From assembly GCA_900095095.1 (NCBI GenBank), contig FMBT01000359.1:1-64000 (forward strand): 64,000 nucleotides of DNA, in the 5' to 3' direction. The stretch is from Fragilariopsis cylindrus CCMP1102 (lineage: Eukaryota > Bacillariophyta > Bacillariophyceae > Bacillariales > Bacillariaceae). The stretch's first letter is position 1. Each line of letters starts with the position of its first letter. This document shows, piece after piece, positions 20,675-30,847 of this stretch. The position numbers and the translations under genes were made by a program. The notes below the pieces were generated by a model. It did no database searches, was not told the DNA's origin, and worked only from the letters and a program-made list of their open reading frames with translations.

Positions 20675-23570
20675 TTACCAGCCCATTGAGAGTTTTCTGT
20701 TGATTGCAAAAGGCATTGATTGTAGAGGTTTAGTGAGATAGTCAGCCTTTTGTAGTTTAGTGCTGATGAAAATAATTTCAATTTCGTTTGGCTTGAGCCA
20801 TGATCGAAACCAGTGAAGACGGAGAGCATAGAATTTTGATCTTGGAGTGTGTCGTCCAGGCTCCAAGTTAGCTAGAATGATAGCTCCTTGATTGTCTTCG
20901 TGAACAGTGGCTTTGAAAGTTAAGATTCGATCTTGAGTGAAAACAAGTCCATTTGCTACGGCTTTGGTAACAGCAATTAGTGGAATAGCAGCGCGTAAGG
21001 CCATTGAAAGAGCAGTATATTCAGATTCCATAGTGCTGGTAGCAATCGTAGATTGTAATTTGGAAACCCATAACACTGGACAGCCTGCTACTTCAATAAT
21101 ATAGCCAGTTCTGGATTTAACTGATTCAGGATTTGTACCACACTCAGATCCCCAACCACATGCGAATGCAGCATCAACATAGACGTCGATATTCAATTGA
21201 TTCAAGTTGATTGGTTGTAGGATGATTCCTTTAGCAGCAGTGCCCTTGAGATAGCGACCAAGTCGAATGAGTGCTAGTTCATGAGATCTCTTTGGCTTGT
21301 GTACGAATCGAGCCACTTGAGAGGTAGCTAAGGTGATATCAGGTCTAGAGTGACCTTGTAGATAATTTAGTTGACCAACTACAGACGGGTAGCTGAATTC
21401 TCCATGAGCTAATTCTCCATCTTCATCAATGGGAACATACTTGGTGCAGGGAGTGTCAACAGAGGTAACGTCGTCTCCACTGAGGTGGAGCGAGTCTACA
21501 ATTTTGTCAGCAAGTCCTTTTTGAGTGAGGTGGATGGTGCCGTTATCGCGTCTGTCAATGTGCACACCTAGATAGCCAGCAACACTTTCTTCTTCGCGAA
21601 AGAGCATGCCTTGTGATTTCATTTTATCAGTGAGAGTAATAATGGACTGCTTGTCTTTGTAAAATAGAAGCGCGTCATCAACATAAATCAAACAGATGAT
21701 GTCGGCAGAGATGAATAGGCATGGATCTGCTTCTGATTGAACAAACCCCATACTTAACAACTTGTCTTTAGTGTAGAGGAAGTAGTTTCTTGGTGATTGA
21801 GCAAGACCGTATAGGGACTTACGGAGTTTCCATACTTGTCCAGGGAGTCCGAATCCAGGAGGCATTGCAACGTAGACAAGGCAATCAATATCAGCATGAA
21901 CAAAAGCAGCAGTATAATCAATTTGGGTAGTTTCAAGTTCAAGGAGTATACTCATTATAAGGAGTAGTCGTACTGTAAGCCACATTACGACAGGGGCAAA
22001 GGTCTCGAAGTAGTCAACGCCTTCAATTTGTTCAAATCCTCTGGCGCAGTATCGAGCCTTGAGTTTGCGAATGGATCCATCAGGGTAGCGTTTCCTTTTC
22101 AATGCCCATACACCAGATAGGACTTTCATACTAGGGCAGCGTTGTACAATTTCGAAGACGTCTAGTTCGATCAGAGTGATGATTTCTGCTTCCATTGCAG
22201 TGATGAAGCCACCGGCATCAGGACCAGCCATTGCTTCTTTGAACGTAGGATTGTCATCTTTGTTTGCCATTGTGGCTAGCAAAGCTGGATTTAGGTAGTC
22301 AAGCAGGTTGCATTTGGACAAGTATCGGCGATGCTCTGAGATGAAGCTTCCTAGTGCACTATGAGTGTTGGTACACGTATGAGTGAATTTGTTCCACTGA
22401 AGTTGTGCCAGGAACTGTTGGTTAATTGATTCTCTTGTTACGCGAGGAGGTTGATCCGTCTTTCTGAAGGTTATTTGTCTTGATCCCTTGGGACATGGAG
22501 TAATATCAAACATGCTAAACATCTTGGTGTCAATGCTTCTAGTTGAATTGAGGAGATTGAGCCGATCCACAGGCTTGCGAGTCCTGGAGGAACGGCGTAG
22601 ATCTGCTCCCTCTGGAGCCGAAGTTGGTAGTGAGGCTCCCTCTGGAGCTGAAGTTGGTAGTGAGGCTCCCTTTGGAGCTGAAGTTGGTCTTCCGTCTCCC
22701 TTTGGAACAGAGGTTGGTATTCCTCCTCCCTTTGGAGAGTGGAACCTAGCTGTAGTTGTAGGAGATCGAAAGGTTGATTCTGGGCCGTTTCCGGTGGAAG
22801 AAGGAAGATGATCGTTGATGTCATCAGGCAATGATGGAAAGTCTGACGATGATGTTGAAGATGGAAGATTATCAATAAATGACAGAACGTCGTTGTCAAT
22901 TGAGGAACTACTCTGTGACTGTTCTGTTCTTCTCCCTTCATTTGAATTGGAATTGGATTCATTGAATTCAAATGTAGAAGGAGCAGTAGTAGTAGGAGGA
23001 GAATCATCATGACGTTCCAAGTTAGATGTTACTAGCGAGTTCCAGACATCGGCATCGAATGCTCCATCTGAATAGACTGTAGAGAAGGTGTCGTCGAAGA
23101 CCAGGTGATACTGTGGTGATATCTTCCCTGTTTCGAGACTGAGAACCATGTGGACGTTATTAGAATGCTGTTTGCTATAGCCTAGGTAGACCGCGCGTCG
23201 ACTTTTTCTATTCCACTTGGGCAATTTCTTAGCGTCTTGTAACGTAGGATCTAGAACATAGACTGGACAACCAAAGACATGTAGGTTTTGAAGATGATGA
23301 TGATTATGAAACTTAGTCTTGGTGAACAGTTCAATAGGGCTTAGCTTGGTATCTGAGTTTGGAAGATGGTTCCAAATATGTATTGCTTGATCAACTGCAA
23401 ATGGCCATAGGTCGGTGGAGGAAGCTTGAGGCCAATGCATGGCGAAATGAATGAGCATGGCACGAGCCATGTTGAAGATGGACTGAATGTTTCGTTCAGC
23501 ATAGTTCTGATGATGAGCACCTACACCTGAGAGTTTATGTGTCTGTTGTTTGGTTCTTGCAGTCGTTGAC
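20675..23570 (-). CDS. copia pol, second part: integrase end, reverse transcriptase, RNase H
   Basis: The frame is open back to 23929, but the true reading joins the upstream frame near 23540-23570. It starts inside integrase just before SGVGAHHQN-x-AERN, which carries the third catalytic acid (Glu). Next come a C-terminal region with HVFGCPVYVLDP, a 30-bp repeat region encoding SAPxGA units, and the RVT_2 reverse transcriptase (WALKRKRYPDGSIRKLKARYCARGF split by my reading into conserved blocks, QIDYTAAFVHAD, KLRKSLYGLAQSPR, LIYVDD). RNase H follows: DVYVDAAFA, STMESEYTAL and HEDNQGAI. The YVDD box and RNase H acids are intact. The relation to the upstream frame is +1. Confidence 0.93.
22608..22745 (-). 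repeat. 30-bp tandem repeats within pol
   Basis: Four 30-bp units plus a partial fifth encode a 10-residue repeat of the type SAP(K/E)GASLPT, between the integrase C-terminus and the reverse transcriptase. The frame is kept. It is probably a flexible linker. Confidence 0.85.
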
Positions 23571-25733
23571 CCAGTCAGCTCCATGAAATGGATTATTATC
23601 TGTAACGTACTCCCGAATCTTAACACCAAAGGCGTCACTGTAATCTTCAAAGAGATGTTTTGAAAGGACAGATTCAGCTGTAGAAGTAGAGTGCTGATGC
23701 GTGTTATGTATAAGACGAGTGGCATGATCCACGAAGATGGCTCCACCGGTGAATTGAAGTGCTGATTTCTCTTTTCCAAAAGTATGCGACAATCGACCAG
23801 AAGTAGAAGAACAATATAGATCAACAGACACTCTAGCTCCTGGAGATAGGATATCGTCACTGAGGCCAGTTGTTGTATTAGGCGTAGCGACTGTGGTCTT
23901 CGGAGGATTCTTTCTTTTCTGCTTTGCATATTGGCATGAAGTGCATAGTGGCAATTGGCAGTGAGAGCTCTTGTTATTGGAAGGAGAGATTAATCTTGTC
24001 TGGAGGTCATTGAAGGAGGTAGTTCGAGGTTTCTGAAGAAGTGATTGAGCTTTGGCTATTCCAATATGACCTAATCGATGATGCCATAATAATAACTCCT
24101 TTTGCTCTGGTGATAGGTTGTTGTTAGCGTGCTTTAGGACAGCATCATCACTCACGACAGCCACCATGGCACCAACGTGCTGTAAATGGAAGATAGCACC
24201 GTGTACGAAATGATCATAGGTGGTGGAGCAGATGAATGAAAGAACGTTCGTCATGGTGTCTAAGGAGGGCTTGTGATGAGGCCTATTCATGTTGCATGAC
24301 TTGGTTCTTGATCGATGAAGGGCTTGCCTAGTGAGCATAATGGGAAGATTGCTTCCGGCTTGAATTGGGAACTTAAGATTAGTACCGCAAGGCATATGGA
24401 GGAAGATACCCTCTATGTTAAGAGTAAGACTAGCCTTTGGATTAGCTTTGAAGTATGATTGTGGAGAGAATAATCGAATTGTGGCTTCAGGAACGTAGTA
24501 GGAGATAGTACGCAACTTCTTTAGAACTCCATTGACGTCTTCAATGTCCCACTCGATTGGACCTTGACCGGTGACCTTGGTTTGAACAGTAGTAAGGCTT
24601 CCCAGAGTTGCAGTATCTGGCTTAGTAGGTTTGGAAGTGAAATCAGACAGAGATGGAGTAATAGTACATGACGCTCCTGTGTCAATGACGATGGGTAAAT
24701 CATCCTTGTTGGTAGAAACATAGATTGCTGGAGACGACAGAGGAAGGACTTCTCCATATTGACGGATGGACGTTTGTAGTCCTTTTGCCTCAAGCAAGAT
24801 TCGTTGGAATTGAGATGATGATGGATCGATCGACATGTACTGACTAGTGCAGTGGATAGGTGGCAGTAGTGACTTGATGGTGTGAAGGTGCTCAATGACG
24901 TTGAAGGATCGAAGGAAGGAGTCGATAGCATCGGAAGGGAACATCGTTGTAGTTAGTGAAGTAGATGGTATACTCTTCCAATATATCTTACTCTCAAACA
25001 GAAAGAGATCAAGTGCGAGAGATGGATTGTCCTTTATCAGTTGAGCCACTTTATCATCAGCCGAGAAGCATGTGGATTGGTGAGAAGCTCGAGTAGTGTA
25101 TTGAGAAGCTTTAGTTGAGAAGCGGCACCGACTGAGAAGCATGTAGAATGTGGATATCCAACCGTGACTTCGGAGAAGCATGTAGGTGGTTGAAAACCAC
25201 CCACGAGCGTACGAGACCGTACTTCTATTGCAAGATAAACGATTGCGATAATTTCCCTTAGAAGTATTGGTGAGGTAGATAATCGTAGGCTTGTTTCGAA
25301 GGTTGGAGAAATAGCGAGCTAGATGAGCCCCTTTTGATTTCCTGTAACGACGCCGACCTCCACCACACTTGGAGTAAGGCAGGGTGTAACGACCGGCATG
25401 ATTAATGAGAATGGATGGAATATATGCAAATGGAAGGAACATCCAATAGATGAAGAATTCAACGGATACTTGCTTCTCAATGAACCAAACGACCGATAAG
25501 AAGGCGTTTCGAATGTAGCCAAGAGTAGTGGAGATGAATTGATAGACGATAGGAAGGATGTAGTAATCAAGCATCGTGCAGTAGAACCAGAGAGAAGACC
25601 ATGCGTGCCACAGAGCAGATAGGAGTCGTAATTGAGTGACAAGTAGAGCTAGTGAGAGAAAGATCGGTATCCACCACATCGCCATCATCACCACTTCAGT
25701 GAAGACGATGGCGTCGACCAGTTGTATCGAGTT
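23535..25733 (-). CDS. copia pol, first part: membrane segments, protease, integrase core
   Basis: In the same frame as gag, after the UGA at 25736-25734. The first ATG is about 16 codons into the frame. The N-terminal 105 or so residues are strikingly hydrophobic, with several predicted membrane helices (IPIFLSLALLVTQL, LPIVYQFISTTLG, FFIYWMFLPFAYIP). A basic Cys/Gly/Arg patch follows. The protease motif is IVIDTGASCTI. The integrase zinc motif follows in LLLWHHRLGHIG and LPLCTSCQYAKQ, then catalytic Asp in VSVDLYC and Asp in VTDNNPFHGADW. The frame ends at TAA 23537-23535, before the conserved Glu block. The continuation lies in the +1 frame. Confidence 0.88.
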   Translation of the reverse strand, partial: NSIQLVDAIVFTEVVMMAMWWIPIFLSLALLVTQLRLLSALWHAWSSLWFYCTMLDYYILPIVYQFISTTLGYIRNAFLSVVWFIEKQVSVEFFIYWMFLPFAYIPSILINHAGRYTLPYSKCGGGRRRYRKSKGAHLARYFSNLRNKPTIIYLTNTSKGNYRNRLSCNRSTVSYARGWFSTTYMLLRSHGWISTFYMLLSRCRFSTKASQYTTRASHQSTCFSADDKVAQLIKDNPSLALDLFLFESKIYWKSIPSTSLTTTMFPSDAIDSFLRSFNVIEHLHTIKSLLPPIHCTSQYMSIDPSSSQFQRILLEAKGLQTSIRQYGEVLPLSSPAIYVSTNKDDLPIVIDTGASCTITPSLSDFTSKPTKPDTATLGSLTTVQTKVTGQGPIEWDIEDVNGVLKKLRTISYYVPEATIRLFSPQSYFKANPKASLTLNIEGIFLHMPCGTNLKFPIQAGSNLPIMLTRQALHRSRTKSCNMNRPHHKPSLDTMTNVLSFICSTTYDHFVHGAIFHLQHVGAMVAVVSDDAVLKHANNNLSPEQKELLLWHHRLGHIGIAKAQSLLQKPRTTSFNDLQTRLISPSNNKSSHCQLPLCTSCQYAKQKRKNPPKTTVATPNTTTGLSDDILSPGARVSVDLYCSSTSGRLSHTFGKEKSALQFTGGAIFVDHATRLIHNTHQHSTSTAESVLSKHLFEDYSDAFGVKIREYVTDNNPFHGADWVNDCKNQTTDT

Positions 25734-27443
25734 TCACATGTTCTCATAGGCTTGTTTGAGTTGAACCATTTGTTGAGCTAGAGCTCTCTTGTGTGATTCT
25801 CTATCCATAATAGGAGAACCACCGTAACCGGTAAAGAAGGCGCCTTGAGCAAGTGGTAAGGCAGGCATCGCAGGCAGTGTCAATGTCGTTGGTGTAGCAG
25901 GTGCAGGTGTAGACTGTTGTCCAGTTGGTGTTGCAGGAGGTACAACAGCGGCGGTAGGAGGAATTCCACTATCAGGGACAGTATCAGCGTCCCATCTCTT
26001 TGAAGTAGGATTGAAGGTGTAGGGCTTTCCGTCAATAACGCGCTTGTTGTTCTCTCCTTCCTCAGGAAGGCGCCACTTGGTTGGTCGAGTGAATGGTCTG
26101 CGTCCAAATTTAGAAGGTTGATCGCCTCCTCCGCGTTCATTTCGAGCTTTAGTGATCTTAGCATGATCGCGAGGTAAAGGACAGTGTTTGATGTGATGGT
26201 TGTCGTCACAGTTGAAACATCGAATGCCAGAAGAGGTTGCCTCACCGCCAGACTGTGCCATATGAGCAGCAGGATCGCCTGCAGGCTGTTGTAGGCATTT
26301 GTCCCAATCTCCACGTTGTGAGAGTGTATAAAAGGCTCTACCAGCATAGTTCAATACATAATTAGCTCCTTTAAGATCATTTCCGAGTGACGAAGTCCTA
26401 CTGATTGGGACAATGAGCTCATCAAGATCAATTTGCAGCGACGACGAGAATAGTTGTCTCTTGAGTTCTTCAAACAGATCGTTGAAGACTTGAACGCTAG
26501 TGGTAGTGAAGATTTCGATGAGCTTGTCGACGTACTCGTCAGGTAGGGAGTCATCGTGTAGAGCATAGACAGTATCAGTGATGGCGCGAAAGAGATCAAT
26601 GACATCAGGGATTCTCTCTCCCTTGCAGGAAACGCGAATCTTGTAGGTATCCACAATGGTGATGAGTGCTTTCTTGTTAGAATCGCTAGTAGTAGTGGTC
26701 TCATCGTTGAGAAGCTTGAAGAAAAGAGGTCCTCCACGACAACGTTCATCGTAAGTGAGGATCTTCGAGTGGATCCGAGCATACAGTGCCGAATCAACGT
26801 TGTTCTCAAAGTAGGCGAGAGACCATGATAAATCTTCTTGTAATCGGCTTTTATGGGAAGGAAAGCCTCTGTACCATCGAGTAGAATCAGCAACTTGTTG
26901 TGCTGTAACTTTAAGGGTGTTAGAAAAGAGATCATGAGAGACCAAGGCTCCTTCTTTGAGAAGAAGCGAAGAACTGCCTGGTGACGTAGGGAAGACAATG
27001 GTGAACGGAGAGAGCAAGTCGTACTTGGCTAGGTTGCGACGACACTCCTTGTTGAGCTTTGACAGAGAGTAGTGATTGAGTAGTTTCTCAGGGTCGTTAA
27101 CGGAGATGGAGATGGCAGAATAAAGCTGTTGTTGCTTTCCTTGTACCAATTTGAGTAAATCCAATTGTCCTTTCTTATCGGCATCGTAGGTTGCACGCAT
27201 GGCCTTAGTGTAGAGCGCAATGGAAGTGGTTGTGACTTGTTCAGTTGGTTCAAGGTCGAAGTCAATACCACCAATGTTGATCGAAGAAGAGGTGGTTGAG
27301 TTGAGATTATTTGGAAGCAAATTGGACGAAACAGAACCAGAAGTGGAACGACGATCAATTGTATCGTGAAAGATAGGAGGAGTATCGTCCTCTTCGCGAG
27401 TAGGGGTAGTAGGGGTAGTATCGGAATCAGTAGAAGACGCCAT
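25734..27443 (-). CDS. copia gag, capsid and nucleocapsid
   Basis: The start is taken at MASSTDSDTTP (27443), giving 569 residues. A further in-frame ATG at 27650 adds 69 residues of hydrophobic leader-like sequence that is duplicated elsewhere and is less likely to be coding. The middle is helical, as in copia-type capsids. The zinc knuckle CFNCDDNHHIKHC is a CCHC variant, with spacing CX2CX3HX4C or CX2CX4HX3C. A Pro/Thr/Ala-rich region follows, and the frame ends QAYENM then UGA. Pol continues in the same frame after this stop, so Gag-Pol would need readthrough or a spliced or reinitiated product. Confidence 0.88.
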   Translation of the reverse strand: MASSTDSDTTPTTPTREEDDTPPIFHDTIDRRSTSGSVSSNLLPNNLNSTTSSSINIGGIDFDLEPTEQVTTTSIALYTKAMRATYDADKKGQLDLLKLVQGKQQQLYSAISISVNDPEKLLNHYSLSKLNKECRRNLAKYDLLSPFTIVFPTSPGSSSLLLKEGALVSHDLFSNTLKVTAQQVADSTRWYRGFPSHKSRLQEDLSWSLAYFENNVDSALYARIHSKILTYDERCRGGPLFFKLLNDETTTTSDSNKKALITIVDTYKIRVSCKGERIPDVIDLFRAITDTVYALHDDSLPDEYVDKLIEIFTTTSVQVFNDLFEELKRQLFSSSLQIDLDELIVPISRTSSLGNDLKGANYVLNYAGRAFYTLSQRGDWDKCLQQPAGDPAAHMAQSGGEATSSGIRCFNCDDNHHIKHCPLPRDHAKITKARNERGGGDQPSKFGRRPFTRPTKWRLPEEGENNKRVIDGKPYTFNPTSKRWDADTVPDSGIPPTAAVVPPATPTGQQSTPAPATPTTLTLPAMPALPLAQGAFFTGYGGSPIMDRESHKRALAQQMVQLKQAYENM

Positions 27444-28159
27444 GATGGTCAATTCAGTAGTGATTTGAAAAGGGTTGTAATCGTTAGTGAAGTGTAATTG
27501 AATTTGAGTTTTATGTGGAAAATTAACGCGTTGATTAGCGTGTTGAGTTGAAGTTAGAAAAATCAAAAGAAGTACTGAATTGAGTACCGTTTGTAGGAAA
27601 TTTGAGGTGAATGGGTCGGCGAGTGGACGTCTGTTAAAGAAAGTCTGCATGACAAAGTGAGTTGCTGATTCCTAAGTAATACCTTAGTGTAGAGCGCAAT
27701 GGAAGTGGTTGTGACTTGTTCAGTTGGTTCAAGGTCGAAGTCAATACCACCAATGTTGATCGAAGAAGAGGTGGTTGAGTTGAGATTATTTGGAAGCAAA
27801 TTGGACGAAACAGAACCAGAAGTGGAACGACGATCAATTGTATCGTGAAAGATAGGAGGAGTATCGTCCTCTTCGCGAGTAGGGGTAGTAGGGGTAGTAT
27901 CGGAATCAGTAGAAGACGCCATGATGGTCAATTCAGTAGTGATTTGAAAAGGGTTGTAATCGTTAGTGAAGTGTAATTGAATTTGAGTTTTATGTGGAAA
28001 ATTAACGCGTTGATTAGCGTGTTGAGTTGAAGTTAGAAAAATCAAAAGAAGTACTGAATTGAGTACCGTTTGTAGGAAATTTGAGGTGAATGGGTCGGCG
28101 AGTGGACGTCTGTTAAAGAAAGTCTGCATGACAAAGTGAGTTGCTGATTCCTAAGTAAT
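27202..28159 (-). repeat. 479-bp tandem duplication at the 5' end of gag
   Basis: 27202-27680 and 27681-28159 are two head-to-tail copies, essentially identical where I compared them. Each holds part of the leader and the first 80 or so codons of gag. The outer copy (toward the 5' LTR) gives a dead-end ORF of 188 codons from 28129 that leaves the gag frame at the junction. Confidence 0.93.
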
Positions 28160-28350
28160 ATGATTTGGAAGTGAGTAGGAGCGATAAGAGGGCAATAATA
28201 GTATGCGATAGTCCGTTGATGGAGTTGATTTAGACCGTTAGTGGTTAGATTTAGTTAGGTATTGAAAATTTGAAATTGAGGAGCCGGCGCGAGTCGTGTC
28301 CGTTAGTGCTTAGAGTTGAGTAAGATTTGAAATATTACGTTAGAGAATAT

Positions 28351-28364
28351 TTGGGCTCATAACC
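28351..28364 (-). promoter_or_regulatory. Primer binding site matching half of initiator tRNA-Met
   Basis: Immediately inside the 5' LTR the element strand reads GGTTATGAGCCCAA. Its complement TTGGGCTCATAACC contains TGGGCTCATAACC, the anticodon stem-loop of eukaryotic initiator tRNA-Met (CAT anticodon). Drosophila copia and yeast Ty5 use this internal tRNA site, not the tRNA 3' end. The tRNA match is from memory of tRNA sequences. Confidence 0.85.
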
Positions 28365-28624
28365 TGAGATTGTATTCATAGTAAAGCTTAGCTTAATTGA
28401 TGGACATAAGGAGGAGATTAAGGTTAAGGTTTGTGTTTATAAGTTGATTGATTTAAGATTATGATTAAAGATGTAATACTTCTGAATGATCGAGAATTGC
28501 GCATTCATTAGAATATCACAGGTTTAGCGAGCAATTCTCGCTAAACGACATAGAAGACATATTTATTTAGATTACTTTGTTTTTAGACAATCATCAGCAT
28601 CCGACTAACTCGATCCATATGATA
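28365..28624 (-). repeat. 5' LTR of the copia element
   Basis: 260 bp, one difference from 20401-20660. It ends 47 bp before the ATG of the ankyrin gene, whose promoter therefore probably lies within or beyond the LTR. The base after it (28625) starts AGTAGAGCAGTATATTC, not a copy of the left flank. Confidence 0.95.
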
Positions 28625-28671
28625 AGTAGAGCAGTATATTCAATATCAGGCGACGACTCGACTCGAGCAAC

Positions 28672-28693
28672 ATGAGCAACGAATATCAGCAAT

Positions 28694-28725
<32 letters not shown>

Positions 28726-29216
28726 ATAGTCCCACTTGATGATGATGCCATTCTTATCGTAGACAACGAAAATAACGCCGATGATGCTGGAAATGTTAAA
28801 ATGAAACAGCAAAGTGTATTACTACGATTCGAATTAGAAAATTTATTGGAATATATTCAATGTCATTCCCAGGAAGAATCGGTGTCATCATTGGAAGAAC
28901 GATATTTATTATTAATATCGTCCTATCCACCAGAATGTTTACAGTGTGCTGTCTTATTAATGTCCGACAATTCGGACAACAACAATGATGATGATTCATT
29001 ACGACTACCAATTCATTTAGCCTGTGATAAGAATGCACCAGTATCAATAATAAGAAGTTTACTAGAAGCCGATATACATAATATATCTGTCTTAAAACCT
29101 GACAAATGGGGTGACTTGCCCATTCATACTGCTGCGTCTCGTGCTGCTGCATCCTCAAACATTAGTGATATAGAATATAGACAACGGTTACTGGAACACA
29201 ACCCGGTTGCTGTACT

Positions 29217-29247
<31 letters not shown>

Positions 29248-30381
29248 CCACTACCAGTAGACGGAGAGAATAATAACGATCTTCGTGACATTCATGAATT
29301 GGCCAGAAGTATAGTTGCTGGAGGTACTATACGACGTGAACGTGAGGCTGCTGCTATTGCAATGAAAACGAATGAAACAATTGAAATTATACGATTATTA
29401 CTGGAAGCCGATCAAGAAAAGTCAACATTGTATGTGAAGGACGTATATGACTCATTACCACTTCATACTGCTGTGCGTTACAATGCATCAGTAGAAGTGA
29501 TTCAATTATTATTAGAGAATGATATGCACATTAAAAATGATAATGGCAATAACAATAACAATAACAATAACAATAATCAAAACAGTAGTACTGCTGCTGT
29601 TGTTGTGAAGAATACATTATATACCGAAGGTTTACATGGACAATACCCATTAACAGTTGCTTGTCGTAGTGGTAATGTCTCATCACAAGTATTACAGATA
29701 TTATTAGATTATGATTCCAATAATTCTTCTTCCAGTAGTAAACAAACAATTTTTCATAAAGATAAGACAGGAAGATTGCCAATCCATATTTTTATGTTAC
29801 GGAATACATGTTCCAAAAGTTTACAAGTATTATTGGAGTCAATGTTAGTAGGTCGGATATTGAATGTTGGATTAGATATCTGGAAGTATCAAATGAAAGC
29901 AATTATGATTCATTCGATGACTTCCACAACTGTGTACGAGCGTGATTTTATGACACGTGATAAATTAGATATTATATGTACACAATTTGAATTATTGTAT
30001 GAAAAATGTATCGTATTGGAATTAGTGGTATGGAAAATTAGTTGTGTCATTGGTATAATAGAATTAATGACTATAAATAATAATAGTGCTAATGATGATA
30101 ATAATAATCATGACAGCAACAACGATGTATCATCAAAGTCAGCATCAATATTGACTTCATCATCATCATCATTATCATCATCATCATCATTATCACTCAA
30201 TGATATTATTACAGAGACTGATGTAGTGCCAGTAGTATATGCCTACAAAACTAATCGCAGAATTGTAAGTGGTTCGGAGATTATTGTACCAAATATATTA
30301 TCTTTCTTAGAAGGGGAACCAATTATCAATATTGTACAAACATTCCAATCGTATGGATATTTTGATAACTATTACTACTAA
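28672..30381 (+). CDS. Ankyrin-repeat protein
   Basis: 569 residues, single exon. The N-terminus has an Ala run (residues 9-17) and a second run encoded by GCA repeats near 29215-29245. Ankyrin units are visible as LPIHLACDKNAPVSIIRSLLEAD, split across residues about 104-127, then DLPIHTAAS, LPLHTAVRYNASVEVIQLLLEND, YPLTVACRSGN and LPIHIFMLRN, so at least five units, some degenerate. Such repeats bind proteins; no partner is evident. Asn and Ser runs interrupt the array. The C-terminal 150 residues have no domain I recognise. The copia LTR ends 47 bp upstream of the ATG, so its expression may depend on the element. Diatoms have many ankyrin genes of this style. Confidence 0.85.
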
Positions 30382-30847
30382 TAATGATTAGAAATATATA
30401 CAAAAACAATATGGTAGAATTCTTGATATAAGGTCAAAATTGTTGTGCTAATCGTCTTGTTACTCTATTATATCAAATGAAGTCTGTGTTTGTGATTAGT
30501 TATGCCATCGATCATTTCAGTACGGCATACTAGTATGTCCGAGACCGCTACATACGGGCATATTCCTATTTTTTTCCACGACTTCTCCTCTCAGTTTCTT
30601 CCATAGAATCTTTGTTTCCCTTGAGGTTAGGTCAAGTTGGGTCGAGTCGAGTCAGGTCAGGCTTGGTTGTCTGTTCTCTTTTATCTCTGAGATAGTACAT
30701 ACCGCTAAGTTATGCAAGATCATGATTGATAAATCTGATAATGCCACTAGTATATTCCTGTAAGCGCAAAGTAATGCTGTAAGCAAAACAAGTACAATGC
30801 ATAATCATATGTACTGTACAAGTAAAAACCAAACCAACTAACGTTTA
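30382..30847. other. Convergent 3' regions, no gene seen
   Basis: About 470 bp between the ankyrin gene (+) and the Alba gene (-). It contains a short GGTCAAGTTGGGTCGAGTCG tract near 30631, a loose repeat of GTCGA/GTCAG. No ORF is worth noting. Confidence 0.5.

Larger units (their letters stand above)
20401..28624 (-). mobile_element. Ty1/copia-type LTR retrotransposon (CoDi-like), 8.2 kb
   Basis: Minus-strand element bounded by two 260-bp LTRs. Reading in its own direction: 5' LTR (28624-28365), primer site (28364-28351), leader, duplicated gag start, gag, one UGA, then pol with protease, integrase, reverse transcriptase and RNase H in the copia order, polypurine tract (20670-20661) and 3' LTR (20660-20401). 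The LTRs differ at one position by my comparison, so insertion is recent. The copy is probably not autonomous, because integrase is broken by a frameshift near 23.55 kb. No 5-bp target duplication is visible: the left flank ends CAATC and the right flank begins AGTAG. Assignment to the diatom CoDi group is by organism and order, not by a tree. Confidence 0.95.

Noticed and set aside
27563-28129. 188-codon ORF resembling the N-terminus of Gag as a separate gene
   Set aside because: It is the outer copy of the 479-bp duplication and loses the gag frame at the junction.
28351-28364. Fragment of a tRNA-Met gene
   Set aside because: Only 13-14 bases match and they sit exactly at the primer position of the retrotransposon; no cloverleaf is present around them.
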